Below are positions 58,601-64,000 of a DNA stretch of 64,000 nucleotides, in pieces. The position numbers and the translations under genes are program-made. The stretch spans positions 3,638,501 through 3,702,500 of the forward strand of contig NZ_CP023004.1 in NCBI RefSeq assembly GCF_003096195.1, written 5' to 3'. The notes beneath the pieces are model-generated. The model ran no database searches and was not told the DNA's origin. It saw nothing but the letters and a program-made list of their open reading frames with translations. Numbering within the stretch: the stretch's first letter is position 1; each line of letters opens with the position of its first letter. This DNA is from Ereboglobus luteus (lineage in GTDB: Bacteria; Verrucomicrobiota; Verrucomicrobiia; Opitutales; Opitutaceae).

Positions 58601-59843
58601 TGTAGGTGGGCGAAGCAGTGCCGGAGTCCAACTGGTCGCCGATCTGGCTGTAGGTTCCAACATGGACGGCGGCGCCGGGGGCGACAGTCATTTCAGCGGA
58701 GCCCTGCCGTCCAAGAAGAAAATAGGAGCCGGTGACGAAGAGCGCGCCGGGCTCCATGTTGACGGTGGCGTTTGCACCGGCGACATAGGCAAGGTAGGTG
58801 CGCCGCGCGCCAACGGTGTTGTTGAGAAGGGTGCCGGAGATTTTAAGCGTTCCATTTGCGGCGTTGGCGTTGGAGACGCGGATATCGCCCGAGACCGACA
58901 TGAAACCTTCGACGTTGAGTGTGCCTGTGGATTGGGCGACATGGGCGATGGAGGTTGTCGCCGCGGAATTAGTGCCGATGAATGTGCCGGTGGGCTGGAT
59001 GTTGAAGACGCCCGTGCCGCTGGCACCGACACGCAAGATGTCCCCGGCGCTTTCCCAGTATCCGCCGAGGTTGGCGGTGCCGCTGGCGCCACCGTGGTCG
59101 CCAACGTAGATGTTGTTATTTTTTATGGTGCCGGTGGTGGTTACATCCATGCGCCCCTTGCCGTCAAAACCGACGGCGATGGTGCGACTGAGTCCGGAGA
59201 CCATGCCCTCTATGCGAGCAATGCCATTGCCGGCGCCCTTGATAAAATTAGGATTGGGGTTGGGGTCGGAAGTGGCGGAATTGTAACCGCCCACACGAAA
59301 CGACGACTGGAGATAAAGCGTGCCAGTTTGCCCGACAATGAGCGTGCCGTCACCGACACCACCAACATAGAGCATGCCAACACGATTGTTGAGATAGCCG
59401 TCAACAATGACCGTGCCCGACGAGGTGGTATCCTTCGCGGCAATTTGCAGGTAGTTAGTGTTTGCCACGCCACCTTGGTCGATTTTAAGCACGCCCGTGC
59501 CTTCGTAACCAACGTAGGTATTATTACTGGTGGTATTCGTCCATACGCCGCCACCGGCAATGGCGAGCGTGCCGGACGCCCCTGCGCCGTAACCGATGAA
59601 GGATGAACCACTGACAGCGGTAATGCCGTTACTGATGGCAATGTTGCCATCGGTAACGAAGGCGGCGTCGTTCTCAGTGGGAGCATTTTGCGCGGCCCCA
59701 GAAGGCGAACCAGTGCGCCAGCCATTAGGCGTAAACCAAGAACCACTAACGCCGGTATCCCAATAGACATCGGTGGCGCGGATCGCGGGCGCGAAGGAGA
59801 TCGCGAGGATGAAGGCAATGAGCAGTGTTAGGGTGGATTTCAT
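49629..59843 (-). CDS. Giant multidomain surface protein with an endonuclease/exonuclease/phosphatase domain
   Basis: The protein has 3404 residues. A signal peptide covers residues 1-23. Residues ~25-800 are short beta repeats of autotransporter-passenger style, and an autotransporter-associated strand repeat lies at ~815-860 (LAKKGPGTLVLAEPG). Two InlB-type repeats follow (~975-1130). An EEP-fold domain spans ~1150-1455, with Glu1224 (CCQEV), NTHLQH, GDFN (1358-1361) and SDH (1441-1443). NHL-like repeats come next (~1465-1775), then two more InlB repeats (~1805-1970), a beta-rich region, Ig-like domains (~2650-2920), a pectate-lyase-like helix (~2930-3140) and further Ig domains. The tail is poly-Gly, hydrophobic (LFLLPAMLLLLAG) and Arg-rich, like GlyGly-CTERM anchors. 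The EEP domain keeps its catalytic residues and may cut nucleic acid or phosphoesters at the surface. It lies in one operon with its neighbour and GH78. Confidence 0.88.
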   Translation of the reverse strand: MKSTLTLLIAFILAISFAPAIRATDVYWDTGVSGSWFTPNGWRTGSPSGAAQNAPTENDAAFVTDGNIAISNGITAVSGSSFIGYGAGASGTLAIAGGGVWTNTTSNNTYVGYEGTGVLKIDQGGVANTNYLQIAAKDTTSSGTVIVDGYLNNRVGMLYVGGVGDGTLIVGQTGTLYLQSSFRVGGYNSATSDPNPNPNFIKGAGNGIARIEGMVSGLSRTIAVGFDGKGRMDVTTTGTIKNNNIYVGDHGGASGTANLGGYWESAGDILRVGASGTGVFNIQPTGTFIGTNSAATTSIAHVAQSTGTLNVEGFMSVSGDIRVSNANAANGTLKISGTLLNNTVGARRTYLAYVAGANATVNMEPGALFVTGSYFLLGRQGSAEMTVAPGAAVHVGTYSQIGDQLDSGTASPTYNQPTGRGTLRLAGLWSGSTHINIGNSANGYVEVLESGTLLAGTYISIAQGTKSSGTAIIRGYMGIGDHFYMGVGTANVHIAQTGTIVTGLNGSNGYVHLGRNAAGSGTMKVDGLFDLRGSFQTGYGGKGTLDISETGAVIVKTYSALGSTNNSLGTANVAGIWANTTHFYLGRNPTVNVTSSGTGILNILPAGIVTVGGNFIAAADANAGKTTAEGVTSTGTASVAGLLNVTGKLILGQLGDAHIHVAPTGSVIVGGDYSQNGQSSLAVTLDGSRDTPCVTVLSAAALDGALRVDGLENMTGYATAASAAKATDLPSAVILRATGGIKGNFASVTTATALTGTNSLPDYIFHGKNILNATEYHIGHLLAWRAPAANAHGTFTIASGKTFTIDTPLANRADAAALATGWDGKSLAKKGPGTLVLAEPGTRTGDTAIESGTLRVATPAVALGNLVNNATLDLGGSASDGYRTVEAATLAGTGAIHLAINPATGTGDRLIIRGNASGVQRIHITIDGSQTGPLDPALLANLITVQGVNGAIFTGNFTYNGNAHSFTQQPNGDISSSNATIPVTFDAQGGTLNGQPASKAVLPSQPYGPLPAPTRAGYIFSGWWTASGGTGTLVSPDTIVANSTAHTLYARWVSSDSQPTTAALTVTFSPQGGSVSPLAKTVHQNTAYGDLPAPTRAGVTFSGWFTAPSGGTQVTAATNVPADSADHILYARWATTPVTPSPEVEIRVRPAPGTPGVYRVVSANLRGNAGGDAEPSKTYDAWWTGAASTYYGESTPYTRNLLPRRAVLRETILALNADIVCCQEVTWAQLEDMLAVMPGYAAFKYPINNTTPSTSTQGNGILYSTEKFELLDKDHFWSNAHPRTPGTYPTIGSHRDASWVKLRDKKTGREFVVWNTHLQHNPAEYGPTGNDEARLHEIRLVLQAAALHHPDTPQLLFGDFNVGYTDISITHIHQAGWYDTFARVNSEANPGNTHHGFSGYDYNTSSNTKIDFIFARGAVVTHSSEIIRDYKTVNGVKRYPSDHYFVSADISFAGETSPPPSNLVAIDETPFAAPSGLAINSGTLFISDSENHNIRAAALSSNATAAVFAGSTGSASGLTDGTGAAARFNTPIGLAFASGTLHVADSANAAIRKVSSGAVASTLATVGVAPSGIATDTEGNTYVADADTHAIYKITPAGAVTTLAGNPGDSGLVDAAGAAARFNAPGALAYDTAGALYIADTGNNAIRKLVLDTGAVTTIYPAAGAAPLTAPAGLALGSGTLYIADTGCDAIRALALATGSLTLVAGNPDTRAITYTSSTIAGANTYVVPATPKLYAADGTGTTARFNSPTALVLASGTLYVADTGNAVVRKINLATGAVTTTGTSARIGSIASQILSGSTAPVGTVAQTITITFNAGGGTVSPSTKTAAKGSAYGADGLWPVPSRDGYAFAGWWTGADGTGAQVSAATIVPSAANSQTLHAKWTEDGSTGGGGSAKTITVMFDPQDGEVSAESKTVTQGAAYGSLPVASRAGHLFAGWFATAAGTGDQVTVTTPVDPAADNHTLYAKWTPFGAAHTGATETVATSGTFYPERGIRQIISDGTTVAYQFHNTSADPALAAAAARSGVWSYADTNFIIAPGAPLTADGAGIFALGESAAGSHPVTFIGKNVNSNIALTGNQDSRQAVAAGNDASIYLYGGALSRTGGGASETIRLNGSATGAPALFHGEDLSIFVRDSRSKAVTIGDGQASFTLKRGEILSENTTFDGIGVPAFLVNSGSVNRAITLEDVAIATTSESCAPALQIHGSLATLAYSGGSITTAGLFSPGILFLTGNANNGRTDINAFIENVTINAAYSAGIDWNFQENYSIVGMPDSQAVMPKPDGAGGTYEIHLANSRVSGALGSIRIAAAGALNTPYAENIRIHLRDTTLDGPVKMTAGLPGGAFPSTTGATLELTGSGATLSGGVHIDGTPAALHPHDAIIMLNGSTISGNIAIMSRGFMDVMFTDSSVNGHYILTGDSELLARHTRSTVAGALNLADNATAGITLVEGSSILGGITLAGNASATITLDEVSSVGGGITLSENARLAISSGGGDTLAGDLTINGNATLEINSADSTASINGRLTLAGAALRLRGKARFACSLSVTNPAATLVIAEATTQSMTLLGDAGVMNSSGITGPVNLVIESISPDAVGQADIHVIYDATGRTTAATFTNLAPILLGPITYTPEIRADGVHLILTTNTPAIPSGNDLPATTNVNGDATTLSVTTTGEPPFAYQWQVSTDSGANWADVSGANSASLALTGLGSADNGKHYRVIITNAAGTIISAPTALAGIIPLEAPTITTQPAAQTVTAGGTATFTVAATGNPAPTYQWQSAPVGTDTWTAIDNATSATLTLSSVTLAQNGMQYRCVVTNSQAFVNSAAASLTVNQAPVFTTQPANQSIIEGANATFSVTVTGNPEPSLQWQSAAAGSNTWTNISGATLSTLSRPAATTAMNGTQYRCVASNGISPDATSDVAVLTVTSQAVADAQALKTQLEAPSVGTITVSGTVDLSLVGGATLAPGNTIVGADSSSTITGNLTIPETASGTVILGVNFIDGALTITGANDVDVSHCAFTNTPVAITGNADNVTFSWNEFTATGGSGSAMTISNAGKDTGVLLHNNLWGDGLKSDMPSVTNAQVYMYNNYFTAPGNTTATVAGEDAQILSVNNVYKGTNNPLTTQSTGKLHTSGNDMISTTGTTAPGDDEVFVPSYSHTISPADAALVASITANAGNTDGKNSVPPAQTNGTASISATVTGAGSGTTASSAHVPALGAFTLTANATGFAPNSWQWYLDNFAIAGATSETYAVTNADKGTHAGTYAVALTATTGEIVTSGAFTVTVGELAAPVITTQPASKTIKVGDSTTFTVAATGDSLTYQWKKNGTDIPGATNANLVVTNAQKSDAGSYTVVVTNPAGSKTSNPATLTVNDASSGGGGGGGGAPSLFLLPAMLLLLAGRSLRQRRTS
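49637..51010 (-). repeat. Long direct repeat at the 3' end of giant gene 1 (partner 59951-61324)
   Basis: The two regions align at a constant offset of 10314 bases. From about 49681 to 50290 I see essentially no differences. Scattered changes begin near 50300 and become frequent beyond 50700. The shared part encodes the pectate-lyase-like helix, the last Ig domains and the anchoring tail. Confidence 0.9.
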
Positions 59844-59942
59844 TGACAGTATATTTTTTAAATTCTCGCAGGAAGAGGAGGAAATCGATCAGAGGTGATG
59901 CGAAAGATCGTTTCTTTTCGTGGTGCGGCGGAAGGCGGCGGG

Positions 59943-62900
59943 TTATTGTTTTCGGCGCTGCCGGAGGCTTCGCTCTGCCAGAAGCAGTAGCATGGCGGGG
60001 AGAAGGAATAGCGAAGGCGCGCCACCTCCGCCTCCACCGCCGCCGGAGCTCGCGTCGTTGACCGTGAGCGTGGCGGGGTTGCTGGTTTTGGAACCGGCGG
60101 GATTGGTAACGACAACGGTGTAGCTGCCGGCGTCGGATTTTTGGGCGTTGGTTACCACCAGGTTTGCATTGGTCGCGCCGGGAATATCCGTTCCGTTTTT
60201 CTTCCACTGGTAGGTCAAGCTGTCGCCTGTTGCCGCGACCGTGAATGTCGTGCTGTCGCCCACTTTGATTGTTTTTGACGCGGGTTGCGTCGTGATGACT
60301 GGCGCGGCGAGTTCGCCCACCGTCACCGTGAACGCGCCGGAGGTCACGATTTCGCCCGTGGTGGCCGTCAATGCCACTGCATACGTTCCGGCGTGCGTTC
60401 CCTTATCCGCGTTGGTCACGGCGTAGGTCTCAGAGGTCGCGCCTGCGATGGCAAAGTTGTCGAGATACCATTGCCACGAGTTAGGGGCGAAGCCGGTTGC
60501 GTTCGCCGTGAGCGTGAAAGCTCCTAGTGCGGGAACATGGGCGCTGCTTGCGGTCGTGCCCGAACCGGCGCCGGTCACGGTTGCGCTGATGCTGGCGGTG
60601 CCGTTGGTTTGCGCGGGCGGAACGGAGTTTTTGCCTGCGGTGTTGCCCGCGTTTGCCGTGATGGAGGCGACCAATGCGGCGTCGGCGGGGCTGATGGTGT
60701 GCGAATACGCAGGGACAAACACCTCGTCGTCGCCAGTCGCGGTCGTGCCGGTGGTCGTGGTCGTGTCATTGCCCGACGCATGCAGCTTGCCGGTGGATTG
60801 TGTGGTGAGCGGATTGTTGGTGCCCTCGTAGAGGTTGTTGACCGAGAGGATTTGCGCGCCTTCGCCAGCAACGGTCGCAGTGGTGTTACCCGTCGCAGTG
60901 AAGTAATTGTTATACATGTTAACCTGCGCGTTGGTCACGCTCGGCATGTCTGACTTCAGTCCGTCGCCCCACAGGTTGTCGTGCAGGAGGATGCCGGTGG
61001 AAGCGCCCGCGTTGGAGATGGTCATCGCCGAGCCGCTGCCGCCCGTTGCGGTGAATTCATTCCACGAGAAGGCGATGTTGTCGGCATTGCCGGTGATGGA
61101 GACGGGGGCGTCGGCGAAGGTGCAATGGGAAACGTCCACGTCGTTCGCACCGTCGATGGTCAGCGTGCCGCCGGTGAAGTTGACGCCCATGATGACAATG
61201 CCGCTCGCGCTCGCCGGGATGGTGAGGTTGCCGGTGATTGTGGAGTTGCCGTCCGCGCCGACGATGGTTTTGCCGTGGCCGACGGTTGCGCCGCCGACCA
61301 GTGAAAGATCAATCGTGCCGGTCACAGTGATTATTGCGGGGGCGGGTGCTTCGAGTTCATACATGAATTCCAGCGCGTCATTTAACGCCTTGCTGACAAC
61401 GGTAAGGACGGCGACATCGCTGGTGGCGTTCGGACTGATGCCATTCGAAGCAACGCAGCGGTATTGCGTGCCTCGTTGCGCAAGAGTGATGGTGGTGAGT
61501 GTGAGCGAGGTGGCAGTTTCACCAGCGATATCCGCCCATGTGCTGCCGCCAGAAGGCGCGAACTGCCATTGATAGGTTGGCGCGGGGTTTCCGGTGGCGG
61601 CGACGGTGAAGGTGGCGCTTTCCCCTTCAGCAGCCATTTGGCTTGCTGGCGGCTTGGTGATGACGGGTGCATGGTTGACTGTGAGCGCAGCAACGTCGCT
61701 GGTGGCGCTGCCTCGCACGTTGGTTGCAACAAAGCGATATTGCATGCCGTCCATCGAGGCGGCGGTGGTGAGTGTGAGCGTGGCGGCGCTGGCGGCGGGG
61801 ACATCAGTCCAGGTGGCGCCATTGACGGAGGATTGCCATTTGAACCAGGGGGCCGGGGTGCCGGCTGCTGTTGCGGTGAGAGTGACTGACTGGCCGGCAT
61901 TCGCAGTGGCGTTCGCCGGTTGCACGGTGATTTCGGGCGAGGTGTAGTTGGCAGGGAACTCGTCGAGGTCGGTGGTAAAGTCGGACAGGGTGTAGGTTTT
62001 TCCGAAGCGGTCCGTGGCGCGGATCTCGACGCTGGCCGCTGTGTTTTTCATGGTGTAGGCATACAAATGATTATTTTTGTTGCCGCTGTAACTGTCCGTG
62101 GAGCGTCCGAGGACGCCCTTGTGATAGCCGCTGGCATAGGCGTCGGGCCTTGCGCTGAGTTTTGTCAATGTGCCGGCCTTGACGCCATTTTCGTAGGCGA
62201 CGATTTCCCATTGGGGATCGGAGTTCCAGGCGTCAACGACAACGACATTCGCAGCTTGGTTGTAGGTGAAGGTATTGGTGCCGCTGCCAAAGGCGGTGTT
62301 GCCGCGATACATGCGCATTTGGTAGGTGTCGCTGTAGCCGGTGGGCTTGGAATACCAGTCGGCGAGCTTGTTGCCGGAGACGGTGTAGACGCCGTAGCCG
62401 TTGGGAGCGCCGTCAAGATTGACCAAGGAATTCCACCATGCGCCGCAGGCGCCACCGTGAATGTGTTCGTAGGCCGTGATGTCTTTGGTGGAGCCGCTGA
62501 TGGTAAAGGTGAGGTTTTGCTGGTAGTGGGTGTGGCCGGCGAAGAAGTGGACGTCGGCGTAGTCCTTGAGCAGATCGTAGAGTTTTTTGTGGGCGGTGTT
62601 GCCACGCAGCGGGATGTGGTAAGCGACGATAATGGTTTTTGTCTTGGGGACAAAACTGAGATCCTGGCGTATCCATTCAATAATATCGTTGGTGATGCCG
62701 GTGCCGTAGGCACTTTGGGAAGTGTAGAGGATGTCGTCTATGCCGATGACGTGGACGTCGCCGCGATTGAAGGAGTAGTTAACCGGGCCGTAGACGTTTT
62801 CATAGGCTTCGCTGGCCTCGTAGTCGTGGCTGCCATCGCCAAGGGCCTTGTCGTGGTCGTGGTTTCCGATGACGGCAAAGTAGGGGATGCCCGCGAGGTT

Positions 62901-64000
62901 GGTGGTGTCGCGTATGGGGATGTGCATGTTCAGGGTGTCGTTGCAGACATCGCCGAGGAGGATGGCGTAGGTTGGCAGGGTGGCGGTCTTGGCGAATTGG
63001 GCCATGTCGGCGATGGTTTCATTTCTGTAGCGAGCAAGCTGAGTGCTGTTGGACACCTGGGGGTCGCCGACTGCGAGGAGGATGAAGTCTTTTTCGGGCG
63101 CGGGGAGCCGGACGATGTTGAAATCGTAGCGCTGCTGCTCGTCGGTGAGTTTTGTATAAAATTGCGCCTGCCCGGGCTTGGCGGGGGTGCCGAGCGTGTT
63201 GATGGCGTAGTTTTCCGGCGTGGAGTAATAGACCATGCGCGCCTTGGTGGTGCCACCCTTGTTCGTGCGTTTCATCTGGTAGATGCCGTTGGCGTTGGTT
63301 TTGACGCATTGGAATCCGTCGCTGACAACGACACCTGCGACGGGCGCGCCGGTGTCGTCAACGATGGAGCCGTAGAGGTCCATGCCGGCGTCGGGGGTGA
63401 TGGCCGGGGGGACGATTGTCCAGCGGGCGTAAAGGATGTGGCTGGCGGCGACGATGGTGGCGGCGGTGACTTGTGTGCCGCCGTTGGGCGCGGTCCACCA
63501 GCCGGCGAAGGTGGCGTTGGTGTTGGTGTGAGTGGGTGTCGGGAGCGCCCCGTAGGCGACGCCGACGGAAACCGTTTTTTGCGAGGGCGTGACAGAGCCG
63601 CCTTGCGCGGAAAACGCGACTATCATGCCCGCGGGCGTGGCCGCGTCGGTGAAGGTTGCGGTGTTTGAGCCCCCGACGGAGATCAAATTGGTCTTAATGT
63701 TTTCGAGCTGTGCGGGAGTGGGCGTGGTTGGCTCGCCGTTTATCGAGACGCGGATGGTGTATGCGCCGGTGGCATTGCCGGTGATGACGAGGCGGTCGCC
63801 AGTGCTGGTGTCGGGGTTGATGGCGAGAACGATGGTGCCGGATCCGGCAAGGGTGGTGGCGGTGGCGGTGTGGAAACCTCCGGAAATGGAGCCCCCGAGA
63901 TCAAGGGTGGCATTGTTGACGAGGTTGCCAAGGGAAACGGCAGGCGTGGCGACGCGGAGCGTGCCTGACTCGATGGCGGTGTCGCCTGTGCGCGTGCCGG
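59943..64000 (-). CDS. Giant multidomain surface protein with a calcineurin-like phosphoesterase domain (5' end outside the window)
   Basis: The frame ends at 59943 and stays open through base 64000, so the N-terminus is missing. In coding order it has an autotransporter-associated strand repeat (63690-64000, GNLVNNATLDLGG), an InlB-type repeat (63420-63610) and a carboxypeptidase-regulatory-like domain (63230-63400). A metallophosphoesterase (62480-63120) shows GDPQ, LLGDVCND, GNHDHD, AYHIPLRG and GHTHY, followed by its C-terminal beta domain (61980-62460). Ig-like domains, a pectate-lyase-like helix (60740-61370), more Ig domains and a Gly-rich/hydrophobic/Arg tail complete it. The metal ligands look complete, so it may hydrolyse phosphoesters at the surface. 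It lies 99 bases before giant gene 1 and shares its scaffold. Confidence 0.88.
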   Translation of the reverse strand, partial: GTRTGDTAIESGTLRVATPAVSLGNLVNNATLDLGGSISGGFHTATATTLAGSGTIVLAINPDTSTGDRLVITGNATGAYTIRVSINGEPTTPTPAQLENIKTNLISVGGSNTATFTDAATPAGMIVAFSAQGGSVTPSQKTVSVGVAYGALPTPTHTNTNATFAGWWTAPNGGTQVTAATIVAASHILYARWTIVPPAITPDAGMDLYGSIVDDTGAPVAGVVVSDGFQCVKTNANGIYQMKRTNKGGTTKARMVYYSTPENYAINTLGTPAKPGQAQFYTKLTDEQQRYDFNIVRLPAPEKDFILLAVGDPQVSNSTQLARYRNETIADMAQFAKTATLPTYAILLGDVCNDTLNMHIPIRDTTNLAGIPYFAVIGNHDHDKALGDGSHDYEASEAYENVYGPVNYSFNRGDVHVIGIDDILYTSQSAYGTGITNDIIEWIRQDLSFVPKTKTIIVAYHIPLRGNTAHKKLYDLLKDYADVHFFAGHTHYQQNLTFTISGSTKDITAYEHIHGGACGAWWNSLVNLDGAPNGYGVYTVSGNKLADWYSKPTGYSDTYQMRMYRGNTAFGSGTNTFTYNQAANVVVVDAWNSDPQWEIVAYENGVKAGTLTKLSARPDAYASGYHKGVLGRSTDSYSGNKNNHLYAYTMKNTAASVEIRATDRFGKTYTLSDFTTDLDEFPANYTSPEITVQPANATANAGQSVTLTATAAGTPAPWFKWQSSVNGATWTDVPAASAATLTLTTAASMDGMQYRFVATNVRGSATSDVAALTVNHAPVITKPPASQMAAEGESATFTVAATGNPAPTYQWQFAPSGGSTWADIAGETATSLTLTTITLAQRGTQYRCVASNGISPNATSDVAVLTVVSKALNDALEFMYELEAPAPAIITVTGTIDLSLVGGATVGHGKTIVGADGNSTITGNLTIPASASGIVIMGVNFTGGTLTIDGANDVDVSHCTFADAPVSITGNADNIAFSWNEFTATGGSGSAMTISNAGASTGILLHDNLWGDGLKSDMPSVTNAQVNMYNNYFTATGNTTATVAGEGAQILSVNNLYEGTNNPLTTQSTGKLHASGNDTTTTTGTTATGDDEVFVPAYSHTISPADAALVASITANAGNTAGKNSVPPAQTNGTASISATVTGAGSGTTASSAHVPALGAFTLTANATGFAPNSWQWYLDNFAIAGATSETYAVTNADKGTHAGTYAVALTATTGEIVTSGAFTVTVGELAAPVITTQPASKTIKVGDSTTFTVAATGDSLTYQWKKNGTDIPGATNANLVVTNAQKSDAGSYTVVVTNPAGSKTSNPATLTVNDASSGGGGGGGGAPSLFLLPAMLLLLAERSLRQRRKQ
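59951..61324 (-). repeat. Long direct repeat at the 3' end of giant gene 2 (partner 49637-51010)
   Basis: This is the second copy of the 3'-end scaffold sequence, at offset 10314. The very high identity near the stop codon, with decay towards the gene interior, suggests recent gene conversion. The tails differ only slightly (LLAGRSLRQRRTS in gene 1, LLAERSLRQRRKQ here). Confidence 0.9.

Noticed and set aside
61920-63668. 582-codon plus-strand frame over the phosphoesterase domain of giant gene 2
   Set aside because: The opposite strand encodes complete metallophosphoesterase motifs.

Overview
The window looks like a chromosomal segment of a Verrucomicrobiota bacterium, most likely Opitutaceae-like. 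This is inferred from gene content: a type V autotransporter, very large proteins with autotransporter-type beta-strand and InlB-type repeats, a DUF1549/DUF1553-DUF1501-PPC cluster of the Planctomycetes/Verrucomicrobia type, several sulfatases and rhamnosidase-type glycosidases, and GC-rich codon use. Housekeeping genes (argC, hisG, hslO) are scattered between the accessory loci. I see no rRNA, tRNA, CRISPR, transposase or integrase.

Layout. 1-4.8 kb: the end of a sulfatase-PA14 protein, an L,D-transpeptidase, an Hsp33 chaperone, a cysteine-less thioredoxin-fold protein and argC. 5.1-13.7 kb: one 2867-residue autotransporter. 13.9-26.3 kb: a carbohydrate locus with a frameshifted GH106-like gene, then a leftward operon (DUF5107-TPR protein, sugar porter, GH2) divergent from an AraC regulator. 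26.5-33.5 kb: a four-gene operon (RidA-like, DUF1549/DUF1553, DUF1501, PPC protein), with two ATGA overlaps. 33.5-39.2 kb: an AT-richer island of small exported or membrane-anchored proteins, including four members of one tandem family that I do not recognise. 39.3-44.7 kb: hisG, an orphan response regulator, a frameshifted membrane protein and a lipoprotein tyrosine phosphatase. 44.8-64 kb: a GntR/LacI-type regulator and a sulfatase, convergent with a leftward operon of two giant surface proteins and a GH78 rhamnosidase.

How the genes may work together. GH106, GH78, GH2, two sulfatases and a sugar porter suggest breakdown of a sulfated or rhamnose-containing polysaccharide. The two giant proteins share one scaffold (autotransporter-type repeats, InlB repeats, Ig domains, a pectate-lyase-like helix and a Gly-rich/hydrophobic/Arg tail). 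They carry different phosphoesterase domains, an endonuclease/exonuclease/phosphatase fold in one and a calcineurin-like fold in the other. A surface system acting on nucleic acids or phosphoesters is an inference.

Two further themes stand out. Palindromic repeat elements occupy many intergenic gaps, and one appears to encode part of a signal peptide. Four genes carry apparent single-base indels at or near homopolymer runs, which may be real frameshifts or assembly errors.
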